Assembly: GCF_016679925.1 (NCBI RefSeq)
Contig: NZ_JAEQBW010000007.1
Coordinates: 182,148-246,147 of the forward strand
From: Marivirga aurantiaca
Lineage (GTDB): Bacteria > Bacteroidota > Bacteroidia > Cytophagales > Cyclobacteriaceae
Length of the DNA: 64,000 nt
Reading direction: 5' to 3'
This document shows, one piece after another, positions 18,101-23,724 of this stretch. A model generated the notes under the pieces. That model worked only from the letters and a program-made list of their open reading frames with translations. It did not search any database and was not told the DNA's origin. Every line of letters begins with the position of its first letter. The stretch's first letter is position 1. A program made the translations under genes and the position numbers.

Positions 18101-19898
18101 TTTTGTAAATGGCAACCAGATCAGGTATATTTATGACGCTTCCGGCATTAAACAAAGACAGGAAGTATTTGAAGGCAATACTTTGATAAAAGCTACGGAT
18201 TATATCGGTTCTCTCATTTTAGAAAATGAAACTTTGCAGTTTATTCAAACTATGGAAGGTAGAGTTGTGCCTAAGAATGTGGACGGACAAGAGAAAATGG
18301 AATATCAGTATCATATGAGTGATCATCTAGGTAATGTGCGTACCACTTTTGCCGTAAGGGATGAGGATTACAGCACTGATTTTGAGACAGCAGAGAACCC
18401 ATACTTTGACAATTACGACCAAATCTCCAGGCTCGCCACTAACATGAAAAAGAGCGGCAGTTACAGCCACAGGCTGGCAGGTGGAAGCAACGAAACAGTC
18501 GGCCTGATGAAGACAATGTATGTGAGCAAAGGCGATAAAGTAAGTGCGGAAGTATATGGTAAATATCTTGCGGTTGCTAACCAGGATGATGCCATCAACA
18601 CAGGCGCATTGATTACTGCTTTGGTGAATATGCTCTCAGGCGGTGCGGTGACAGGCGAAGGCAATTTAGTGTCTGACAACTTAACTTCCGGCTTTACCTC
18701 GGCTGCCATAGCCGATGACTCCAATGAACAAAGCCCAAGAGCTTACCTGAACTACATCATGCTGGATAAAGACTTCAACTTTGTAAACAGTGGTTTTGAA
18801 AGGCTAAGTACCAGCGCAGCAGATCCGGGAGATGGCAGCGGCACACATCAAAAACTTTCTTTTGAAGAGATTCTCATTGACCAGGATGGATATTTGATGG
18901 TATTCCTAAGCAACGAAAGCCAGCAACCTGTGGAAGTTTTCTGGGATGACTTTAGGGTGGATCATCACCATACAGCTGTGATACAAGCTTCAGATTATTT
19001 TCCCTTTGGCCTTCCGTTCAACGAGTACAAAAGGGCTTTCAGCAAGGAAAACACGATGAATACTTTTCAGGACCAGGAAGTGATCAAAGACTTTGGTTTG
19101 AATTGGGTACAGTTCAAATGGAGAAACGATATGCCGGAATTGGGAAGGTTCTTTAATGTGGATCCATTGGCAGAAGATTACTACTACAACTCGCCTTATG
19201 CTTTTAGTGAGAATAAGGTGACTGTTCATATTGAATTGGAAGGATTAGAAGCAGTTTATGTTTTTGATCAGCCAGAAAGACCTCAAGATAATGGAACTGC
19301 GGGAACTACATATACAGGGGAAATATATGTGGTGGGTAATGATGGAAAAGTGAATGGTCCATATTCAGGTAGTTCATACCCAAACTCAGTTTCACTAACT
19401 GATAATAGTGCTAAGTTTAATACTCTTTCTGAAGGAGAGCACAGTTATAATAATAAAAGTGGTCATAAAGGAAGTAGTCAAAAGGGGCTTAATATAGATG
19501 ATAGTTCCACAGGAGATAGAACTACCACAGGAACTAGTACTGATGGTAGTGAGGTTGAAATGAAATACGTAAATGCACATTCAGGAACTAGTGATAAGGG
19601 AGGACCAGCCAGTAGAGGTTCTAAAGGATGCATCACTTGTAAGCCAAGTGAGAATGAGTCATTTATGAGTAATTTTGATTGGAGTGGCTCAGTGACTGTT
19701 GGGTCTGGAGAAAACGCAAAGACATATACTGGTACGACTGGTACCTCTTCTGGGAAATTTAATGTATATCGAGGTGGTGCAACTGCTGATCAGGCGAAAA
19801 AAAATTTAGTAACTAAACAGGTGAGAGATAACCTGAAACTACCAGCTGCAATTAGTGGAGAAGTTTCTGGTTCACCTTTACCGTTTCCTATTTATTGA
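12111..19898 (+). CDS. Giant secreted RHS polymorphic-toxin-like protein with L,D-transpeptidase-like tip
   Basis: A 2595-residue protein. Residues 1-21 are a signal peptide. Residues about 193-945 are three 251-residue Ig-like repeat units, each made of two sub-repeats ending '-RAKSN-V-x-CWGP'. A second Ig-like stretch reaches residue ~1100. Residues ~1105-1250 ('NFIQKIRYKVPRKEFQAVKS') match the Bacteroidota RHS N-terminal domain type (DUF6443-like). YD repeats follow to the RHS core end 'GRFFNVDPLAEDYYYNSPYAF' near 2345-2365. The 218-residue tip contains 'YVNAHSG' (His2490) and 'RGSKGCITC' (Cys2507), the spacing and residues of a YkuD-type L,D-transpeptidase active site (H-x~14-S-x-G-C). 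I infer a peptidoglycan-acting effector. No T9SS domain is present; the tip and next gene look more AT-rich than the core. Confidence 0.85.
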   Translation: MKNIIVFFIYTLLSATNLAAQLTSSPVVDMTSDCSSAQISTSIPSTDNSYYWQTSSGGTDLSHPGNELFTVFQEGDYYLRKKEKFSWTTTNYLSVQFKENNDAGEISGSTSYCSEVTGQLVITNVESPIINETNATLNWEKSLTSNGPWYLISGENDINLSVTADLDDKTYYRRKIVGSNCGNSYSNVVSITPVSVSNPGVESTYNVCYGSNLVINPTGSLGNNEEYRLYQNEEDIIAVDAGATLTLSNVEQNRDYWIARVNTSFTVNCTSDRVKVSIVVSNPPTSTVVTIDPACGSSDISWQNPAGYTWYWQGQNQAGKISTSASKDFSVTSSGTYYIRAKSNEVANCWGPPRSIFVAVSKPLIPVAPSMSQECDKTILTRGSSPEGYTLYWQGTNSNGTVINTVNASETYEVTEGGIYYLRAKSNNVPGCWGPSRSISVADPVSVSNPGVESIYNVCYGSNLVINPSGSLGNNEEYRLYQNEEDVIAVDAGATLTLSNVKLNNEYWIAKVNTSFTVNCTSDRVKVNIVVSNPPTSTVVTIDPACGSSDISWQNPSGYTWYWQGQNQAGKISTSASNEFSVTSDGTYYIRAKSNTVANCWGPSLSIPVVVADPTIPAIPTVNQQCDKTILTRGSYPEGYALYWQGTDSNGTVINTVNASETYEVTEGGTYYLRAKSNNVPGCWGPSRSISVADPVSVSNPGVESIYNVCYGSNLVINPSGSLGNNEEYRLYQNEEDVIAVDAGATLTLSNVKLNNEYWIAKVNTSFTVNCTSDRVKVNIVVSNPPTSTVVTIDPACGSSDISWQNPAGYTWYWQGQNEDGENSTSASDEFSVTSSGTYYIRAKNNDVANCWGPPHSISVEVADPTIPAIPTVNQQCDKTILTRGSSPEGYTLYWQGTDSNGTVINTVNASETYEVTEGGTYYLRAKSNEVPDCWGPFRSISVTVNTSPEVTSGSTISLFSFEGNRALNGTGESPTGGTFSGSYVSNNTFNASQSGAGNHTVTYTYTTEEECSASATKTITVKANPIMTVDGSEDIVWGEERELTVPTGFAAYQWYKDGAAINGATNNAYTVEAVGQYYVKITAASGASLDLSPTNFINLASKQNRNFIQKIRYKVPRKEFQAVKSIGEISEEFVYIDGIGRTEQIVLTQSSPLKNDIIKAFEYAGVNPIEKEFLPYTANKKDGVLDPVALRDANGSYEASSQYNFYANGSEGNRASTTYPYLEIDYEPSPLNRPVAQYAPGEEWSKEGINGGKAVTTDYLVNSQQDVVLKFKMEEDDLQVDGSFPAAVFEKTLTTDENGNQSATFTDAFGRVLLIRNYGDNGEQFDTYYVYDQLNKLRFVIPPEAVNQLLVIIGAFPLDLLDQFVFQYKYDVRNRMIWKKVPGAEPVIMIYDGRGRLVLSQDGKQKNDNLFSFTKYDALNRPVMTGEKEITNSAANIRNLLSGSDWLQNYAAYETLEGNHYGYTNNSYPSVNEADIYTVTYYDDYDFRTDAGMDAAIYNYAANGVTNEFPPTNHVKGLATGSLTRVLETAEMLGSINYYDERYRMVQNISEQLGGKTITTTNGYDFAGNLLQTKSEYNLVNERYHLNEVFEYDHADRLMKGYHELSKSVDWQNVIGYNVDTNNNLIHTAANHYNYTSAHTKAIIPIESDGYFEVRPEMNARMLFGFNDEPEGTGYTDMEFCIYTTTSGYIHAYESGASKKNMGTYTIGDVLRVAKINGQIHYQKNGETLYLSTKSVDKPLYGDVTSFYDGNTISHAVFSTAGRQLMVSNEYNELGELVTKNLHAETSPFGGTQGGFAQSVDYRYNIRGWLERINHADLSADNTNEAPDLFGMELGYTDNLGLSSTAQYNGNISAIKWGGKRNDITQTETIQQNAYGYAYDPLNRIKEANYFEGAAQSPSQKYQLRINQYDMNGNIKLLQRRDATGALMDDLTYNYANNGNRLNHVTDAGNVEEGFKDGNTAGNDYTYDDNGNMMTDANKEITSITYNHLNLPQEVNFVNGNQIRYIYDASGIKQRQEVFEGNTLIKATDYIGSLILENETLQFIQTMEGRVVPKNVDGQEKMEYQYHMSDHLGNVRTTFAVRDEDYSTDFETAENPYFDNYDQISRLATNMKKSGSYSHRLAGGSNETVGLMKTMYVSKGDKVSAEVYGKYLAVANQDDAINTGALITALVNMLSGGAVTGEGNLVSDNLTSGFTSAAIADDSNEQSPRAYLNYIMLDKDFNFVNSGFERLSTSAADPGDGSGTHQKLSFEEILIDQDGYLMVFLSNESQQPVEVFWDDFRVDHHHTAVIQASDYFPFGLPFNEYKRAFSKENTMNTFQDQEVIKDFGLNWVQFKWRNDMPELGRFFNVDPLAEDYYYNSPYAFSENKVTVHIELEGLEAVYVFDQPERPQDNGTAGTTYTGEIYVVGNDGKVNGPYSGSSYPNSVSLTDNSAKFNTLSEGEHSYNNKSGHKGSSQKGLNIDDSSTGDRTTTGTSTDGSEVEMKYVNAHSGTSDKGGPASRGSKGCITCKPSENESFMSNFDWSGSVTVGSGENAKTYTGTTGTSSGKFNVYRGGATADQAKKNLVTKQVRDNLKLPAAISGEVSGSPLPFPIY
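12687..14945 (+). repeat. Three tandem 753-bp repeats inside the giant RHS gene
   Basis: Units begin at 12687, 13440 and 14193 (each starting CCAGTTTCTGTATCTAATCC), a period of exactly 753 bp or 251 codons. By eye, 13367-13774 and 14120-14527 look identical over about 400 bp, while the first unit differs at scattered sites. Each unit contains two diverged Ig-like sub-repeats of about 80-85 residues plus a third ~100-residue segment. Confidence 0.9.
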
Positions 19899-19903
19899 GA
19901 AAT

Positions 19904-20455
19904 ATGAAGAAGACTATAACTATAATAATGATTAGTTGGGTTATGATGTTCGGTTGTAATCCTTCTAATAAAAAAGATTCTTCTAATGAATCTATAGCTA
20001 AGATGGATTCTGCTATTACAGAAGTTAAACCAAAAAAAGTAGATAAAACACCAGTTGTTGAAACTGATATAGTAAATAAAAGCACAAAAACCCCTGAAGG
20101 AAGGTGTGATATAAGTGTAATACTTCAAACTAGTGAAAGTATTGAGAACTTGACTAATGAAGATATCTATAAATTTCTATTTACCTTTAGTGAAGATTGT
20201 AAAAACAATATTGAATTTGGGGAATTTAGCAATGAAGTTCTTTTTGAGGTTCTATTAAGGTATCCTCTTGAAATATCAAATAATCTGAAAAAAGATTCAA
20301 TCTACCAAGATATCATATTGAATGAGATAGCCAATCCAATTATGGAAATGCAATCTGCTGATGAAATTATTAATAATGTCAATAGTTTAGAAATACCTGA
20401 ACAAACTAAACAAGATGTTATTTCAAGCTATAAAATATCTATTGGGTATAAATAA
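19904..20455 (+). CDS. Small lipoprotein, probable immunity protein of the RHS effector
   Basis: The ATG at 19904 lies 5 nt after the stop of the giant RHS gene; an upstream in-frame TTG at 19895 overlaps that stop and is less likely. The 183-residue product begins with a lipoprotein signal: Lys-Lys, a hydrophobic run and 'MMFGCNPS', with the Cys near residue 18. A Ser/Lys-rich linker (to residue ~70) is followed by a helical acidic domain of ~110 residues. I recognise no family. The place directly after a toxin-like tip, the tight spacing and the periplasm-facing lipid anchor fit an immunity protein against a peptidoglycan-acting effector. This role is inference. Confidence 0.65.
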   Translation: MKKTITIIMISWVMMFGCNPSNKKDSSNESIAKMDSAITEVKPKKVDKTPVVETDIVNKSTKTPEGRCDISVILQTSESIENLTNEDIYKFLFTFSEDCKNNIEFGEFSNEVLFEVLLRYPLEISNNLKKDSIYQDIILNEIANPIMEMQSADEIINNVNSLEIPEQTKQDVISSYKISIGYK

Positions 20456-20833
20456 CTAATCAATAAATCGATAAATAACCCCCCCGTAGTTAAAGGCTCC
20501 TCCGTTCAAACTTGCTTCTGTTGAATAAGAGTTTTCATTTACTTGAGTGATTCTTGTTGTAATCACGAATGAGGGGGTAGGGGGAGAAAATTTTGGATTT
20601 GTACTTTTGTTGTCTATGAGAGTAAGTTTATACGTACAATCATCCTCCCACTCTATTTGAAGAACATAATGATAACCAACTTCAATATTTTTTTCAATTT
20701 GAATACTATCATTCCTTTCAATAATAGTTCTACCTAGGGTTGGTGTATCAGTATAGAATTTGCCTGTTTTGAAATTAGAACAATCAGGAGTATGTATAAA
20801 CATGTATATAAAGACAATGAGAATATTTATCAT
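20456..20833 (-). CDS. Small secreted protein, convergent to the immunity-like gene
   Basis: A 125-residue protein with a hydrophobic N-terminus (residues 2-14) and then 'CSNFKTGKFY', '-IEWEDDCTYKLTLID-' and 'GGVIYRFID'. I recall this pattern (C-x-F-K-T-G-x-F near the start, W-x-x-D-C-x-Y-x-L in the middle) from small Bacteroidota proteins of unknown function, some misnamed as topoisomerase-related. Its stop abuts the stop of the immunity-like gene with no gap. It has its own promoter at 20883-20914. It may be a secreted or lipid-anchored protein unrelated to the toxin, or an orphan immunity-type gene. Confidence 0.65.
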   Translation of the reverse strand: MINILIVFIYMFIHTPDCSNFKTGKFYTDTPTLGRTIIERNDSIQIEKNIEVGYHYVLQIEWEDDCTYKLTLIDNKSTNPKFSPPTPSFVITTRITQVNENSYSTEASLNGGAFNYGGVIYRFID

Positions 20834-20882
20834 TGAAAGTTCGCTTTTTTAGTTTTATAATCCTCAGTTGGTACAAGTGTTC

Positions 20883-20914
20883 CAAAGATATACAATACAA
20901 AAATACCAATCAAA
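20883..20914 (-). promoter_or_regulatory. Bacteroidota-type promoter of the 125-residue secreted protein gene
   Basis: On the minus strand: TTTG at 20914-20911, a 20-nt spacer, then TATCTTTG at 20890-20883. This is a full match to the -33/-7 pattern. Transcription would begin near 20876, leaving a leader of about 43 nt. Confidence 0.7.
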
Positions 20915-21012
20915 AGTTATATCACAATCTCCTTTGCAAATAATTCATGCATGAATTCTGAATTACTTTGATGGATCTATATATTTAATAATTTAAATGA
21001 CTATATAATATA

Positions 21013-21105
21013 CTGTAGAGGAATTAGCCTTTCATGGAATAAATGTAGTCAACCAACGTGGCTATGGCTTTGAATATGATAAATTAAACCGTATTTTAGG
21101 CGCCC
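21013..21105 (+). pseudogene. RHS repeat gene fragment
   Basis: In one frame the sequence reads 'NVVNQRGYGFEYDKLNRILG' from about 21043 on. The 'G-Y-x-F-x-Y-D-x-L-N-R' pattern is the RHS/YD repeat, also present in the intact RHS protein ('YGYAYDPLNRIKEANY'). No start codon, no upstream core and an early loss of similarity show it is a relic, probably of a displaced RHS C-terminal cassette. Confidence 0.6.
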
Positions 21106-21297
21106 CCGTTCCCGCCATGCTCTGCATGGTGGGAGATATAGTTCTGTTGCTTCAACAGTAAGATGATGTACAGAGATGTTTCTTGTTGATTTAAGCTGTT
21201 TTCTTGGCATCTTCCTGTTACCTGTTATCTAGAGTTTTGGTTATGCCATTGATAACGCTAGTCTCAAAGATGGGCAGTTTAATATCCCCCCGTTGGC

Positions 21298-21331
21298 GCC
21301 AGCTTTTAGCTGGTGTCCAAGTCCAACATAT
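21298..21331. repeat. REP-like repeat A, copy 1
   Basis: CAGCTTTTAGCTGGTGTCC (21300-21318), then TCCAACATAT (21322-21331). The first part is a small palindrome (CCAGCT-TTT-AGCTGG). A near-identical copy is at 22236-22268, on the other side of the toxin-antitoxin pair. Confidence 0.8.
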
Positions 21332-21428
21332 TATCATCCCAGGTTTTAATAGGATTGGGCTTTTAATTATAAAAATTGAGTAATTGCATGTACAGTAATG
21401 ATTATAGTAGTTTTGGCGATCATGTCCC

Positions 21429-21468
21429 AGCTCTCGCAAGCTTTTAGCTCCTACTTTAGTAAAATATA
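21429..21468. repeat. REP-like repeat B, copy 1
   Basis: AGCTCTCGCAAGCTTTTAGC followed by TCCTACTTTAGTAAAATA. It matches 22281-22319 with few differences, and looser similarity continues to about 21520 (CAATAAAAAAGTATGCTTTT versus CAATAAAACAGTCTACTTTT at 22321). Confidence 0.75.
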
Positions 21469-21666
21469 TTAAGCTTCCGGTATTAAAACAATACGCAATA
21501 AAAAAGTATGCTTTTTAAACTTTGAGAAGAAGCACAAGGCCTTGTAAGATGATTTCGTCAGCACCACGGAAAGTTATTTGCAAAATGATTTGGCAGGATT
21601 ATCTGAAGATGTACAGCAGTTCTGTCCATTGGAATGAATCAATTGCAAAAATAAATCGTTACTTTT

Positions 21667-21903
21667 ATGATAACAATGAAAACAATAGACATCAAAACGG
21701 AACTAAAAAGCCTGATTGACCAGGAGACAAACCTGAGCTTATTAGAGACAGTAAAAGCTTTGTTTAAACAAAGAGACTTTGACCCTTCCATTGAAAAAGA
21801 AATGATATCCCGAGCGCTTGAATCCGAGCAAGATATCAAAGAAGGAAAAGTCTACACGATAGACGAAGCAGAATCTGAACTCAATAAGCGATTAGGTTTA
21901 TGA
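21667..21903 (+). CDS. Antitoxin of a type II toxin-antitoxin pair
   Basis: A 78-residue acidic protein with no membrane segment. It resembles the short 'addiction module component' antitoxins paired with ParE/RelE toxins: an N-terminal helical half and a C-terminal Glu/Asp-rich tail ('SEQDIKEGKVYTIDEAESEL') that would wrap the toxin. The ATG at 21667 or the one at 21676 could start it. It overlaps the toxin gene by 4 nt (ATGA at 21900-21903), which is standard for such pairs. It probably represses its own promoter, but no operator was identified. Confidence 0.8.
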   Translation: MITMKTIDIKTELKSLIDQETNLSLLETVKALFKQRDFDPSIEKEMISRALESEQDIKEGKVYTIDEAESELNKRLGL

Positions 21904-22205
21904 AAGTAATTCTTACTGAGCAATCCTTAATACGGTTGGAAAAGTCCCTGCGATTTTATCTTGAAGAGTTGGAAATTCCCGAAGCCCAGGTTATTAAAAT
22001 TAAGAACAGGCTGATAGGGAAAGCCAAAACCTTGTCAAAAAGCCCTCACAAAGGTCAGTATGAACCTTACCTAAGTAAGTTAAAACAAGGCCACAGAAGA
22101 TTGATTGAAGGGAATTTTAAGATCATTTATCGGGTAGAAGGCAATACTATTTATATAGTAGACTTCTTTGATAGTCGAGATGATCCTAAGAAAATGAAAG
22201 GTTAA
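21900..22205 (+). CDS. ParE/RelE-superfamily toxin
   Basis: A 101-residue basic protein with the ParE/RelE fold signs: an N-terminal strand 'MKVILTEQSLIRLEKSL', 'LSKSPHKGQYEPYL', 'LKQGHRRLIEGNFKIIYRV' and the C-terminal strand 'TIYIVDFFDSRDDPKKM'. The 'F-D-S-R-x-D-P-x-K' ending is typical of the ParE branch, whose members inhibit gyrase, but mRNA-cleaving RelE activity cannot be excluded. Translation is coupled to the antitoxin by a 4-nt overlap. The whole pair lies between direct repeats. Confidence 0.85.
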   Translation: MKVILTEQSLIRLEKSLRFYLEELEIPEAQVIKIKNRLIGKAKTLSKSPHKGQYEPYLSKLKQGHRRLIEGNFKIIYRVEGNTIYIVDFFDSRDDPKKMKG

Positions 22206-22235
22206 TCCATAATACAATCCAACTCCTTGTTAATC

Positions 22236-22319
22236 CCAGCTTTTAGCTGGTGTCCCTGTCCAACATATCAAAATCCGCCTAGCTCCCGCGAGTTTTTAGC
22301 TCGTGTTTTAGTAAAATAG
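22236..22319. repeat. REP-like repeats A and B, copy 2
   Basis: Repeat A is at 22236-22268 (CAGCTTTTAGCTGGTGTCC at 22237-22255) and repeat B at 22281-22319 (AGCTCCCGCGAGTTTTTAGC and following). Order and orientation are the same as at 21298-21468 upstream of the toxin-antitoxin pair, but here the two parts are 12 nt apart instead of 97. Confidence 0.8.
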
Positions 22320-22357
22320 TCAATAAAACAGTCTACTTTTTTAAAACAGTCAAATGC

Positions 22358-23434
22358 TCATTCAATAATTTTATAATTGAGAACATCTCTACTGTTCAAA
22401 TCTTTTTTCCCAACAGTGGATTCCCTTATAATCAGGGAAGTTTCCATTACATGGGTTTTAAAAGTGATGGGCTGCTCATTTCTAATATTTTGGATTTCTT
22501 CTATTATTAAAGCACTGGCCTTTTCTCCCATTTCATAATCAGGTTGTTTCACAGATGATAGGGGAGGATCAATGATATATGCCATGTTCCAATTGCTAAA
22601 TCCAATCACGGCTATGTCCTTAGGTATTTGCAGACCACTATCCTTTATAGCGTTGATTGCTCCTATGGCTGTGGGGTCAGTGGCACAAAAAATACCATCA
22701 GGCCGGTCATCCTGGCTGATCAGGTTTTTCATTTCATAATATCCTTTATCTTCTGAGATAAGGTCACAGTATTTGATCAACCCTTCTTTTACAGGCAAAC
22801 CATTGGCAATAAGGGCATCTTTATAACCTCTGTAGCGCTCTTTTGTAGTGGTAGGCTTACGTGCGCCAGTGATATGGGCAATATTTCTTTTGCCCAGTGA
22901 GATCAGGTGTTGGGTAGCGTCATAAGCCCCTTTGTAATCATTGCAGACAATTTTACTGGCCTCCATCATATCGGTAACCTTATCTATCAGCACTACCGGA
23001 ATTTTATGATCCTGAAGATTTTTTAAATGATCCACATTATGGGTGTTGTCTGATAATGATATAATCAAACCATCTATCATACTCCGCTTAAAGGTTTGTG
23101 TACTTTTTAATTCCGACTCATAGGATTCATTACTTTGAAAAAGCATCACACTATAACCGGATTTTTCGGCTTCGGTGATGATACCGCTAATTACATTGGA
23201 GAAAAAATGGTGGACAATCTTCGGAATGATAACCCCTATTATATAAGACTGTTGGTTTTTAAAATTGATGGCAAATTGATTGGGTTCATAATTTAGCGCT
23301 TTAGCTAATTCAATAACTTTTCTTTTGGTTTCCTTACCAATGTCGGGCTTATTGTTCAATGCCCTGGAAACTGTAGGGATACTTACCCCAAGTTTCCGGG
23401 CTATATCTTTTAAGCTAATATTATGTTTGCTCAT
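22358..23434 (-). CDS. LacI-family transcriptional regulator of the trehalose-type locus
   Basis: A 358-residue LacI/GalR repressor. The N-terminal helix-turn-helix 'SLKDIARKLGVSIPTVSRAL' (residues 6-25) and hinge 'NYEPNQFAINF' are typical, and the periplasmic-binding-protein-like effector domain follows ('IIGVIIPKIVHHFFSNVISG', 'DGIFCATDPTAIGAI'). It is divergent from the SusC gene, and a near-perfect LacI operator lies between them (23502-23521). I infer that it controls the SusC-to-kinase locus in response to a sugar such as trehalose or a trehalose derivative. Confidence 0.92.
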   Translation of the reverse strand: MSKHNISLKDIARKLGVSIPTVSRALNNKPDIGKETKRKVIELAKALNYEPNQFAINFKNQQSYIIGVIIPKIVHHFFSNVISGIITEAEKSGYSVMLFQSNESYESELKSTQTFKRSMIDGLIISLSDNTHNVDHLKNLQDHKIPVVLIDKVTDMMEASKIVCNDYKGAYDATQHLISLGKRNIAHITGARKPTTTKERYRGYKDALIANGLPVKEGLIKYCDLISEDKGYYEMKNLISQDDRPDGIFCATDPTAIGAINAIKDSGLQIPKDIAVIGFSNWNMAYIIDPPLSSVKQPDYEMGEKASALIIEEIQNIRNEQPITFKTHVMETSLIIRESTVGKKDLNSRDVLNYKIIE

Positions 23435-23501
23435 GCTGATACTTTTTTAACAAAAATGGCTAAAATTTATTTATAATTATTCTAAATAACCTATTTTTAG
23501 C

Positions 23502-23521
23502 TTACGTAATCGTTTACGTAA
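23502..23521. promoter_or_regulatory. LacI-type operator
   Basis: The 20-bp site TTACGTAATCGTTTACGTAA is symmetric around a central CG; only the innermost pair breaks the symmetry (8 of 9 pairs). The centred CG is the mark of LacI/GalR operators. A -7-like TATTTTTA at 23492-23499 would put a rightward transcription start inside the operator, which would fit repression of the SusC operon. Confidence 0.75.
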
Positions 23522-23724
23522 ACCACTAAGTGTACAAATTACACTAAAAGCCTTGCGGTATTGTTATCGAATAATTACATTAATGTGATGAAAATTATCA
23601 TTTATCAAAACAAAAACTTAATATCTTATGTAAAAGTCAATATTAAATGTTTGCAATCTTAATATTTACAAAATATTTAATGCAAAATAAACAACTGAAA
23701 CAAAAAAAATAAAACTAACAATTC

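Larger units (their letters stand above)
20915..21666. other. Scar region with RHS fragment and REP-like palindromes
   Basis: Between the secreted-protein promoter and the toxin-antitoxin pair there is no intact gene. It holds a 16-bp palindrome AATTCATGCATGAATT (20942-20957), an RHS YD fragment (about 21013-21100), a palindrome at 21110-21134 (TCCCGCCATGC / GCATGGTGGGA, one G-T pair), a short one at 21144-21158 (CTGTTG / CAACAG), and the repeats at 21298-21331 and 21429-21468. A stop-bounded frame of 29 codons at 21549-21635 could be another gene relic. Confidence 0.6.

Noticed and set aside
20942..20957. 16-bp perfect palindrome AATTCATGCATGAATT as an operator
   Set aside because: It lies upstream of the mapped promoter of the 125-residue gene with no regulator gene nearby; AT-rich DNA yields such palindromes by chance, so I list it only within the region description.
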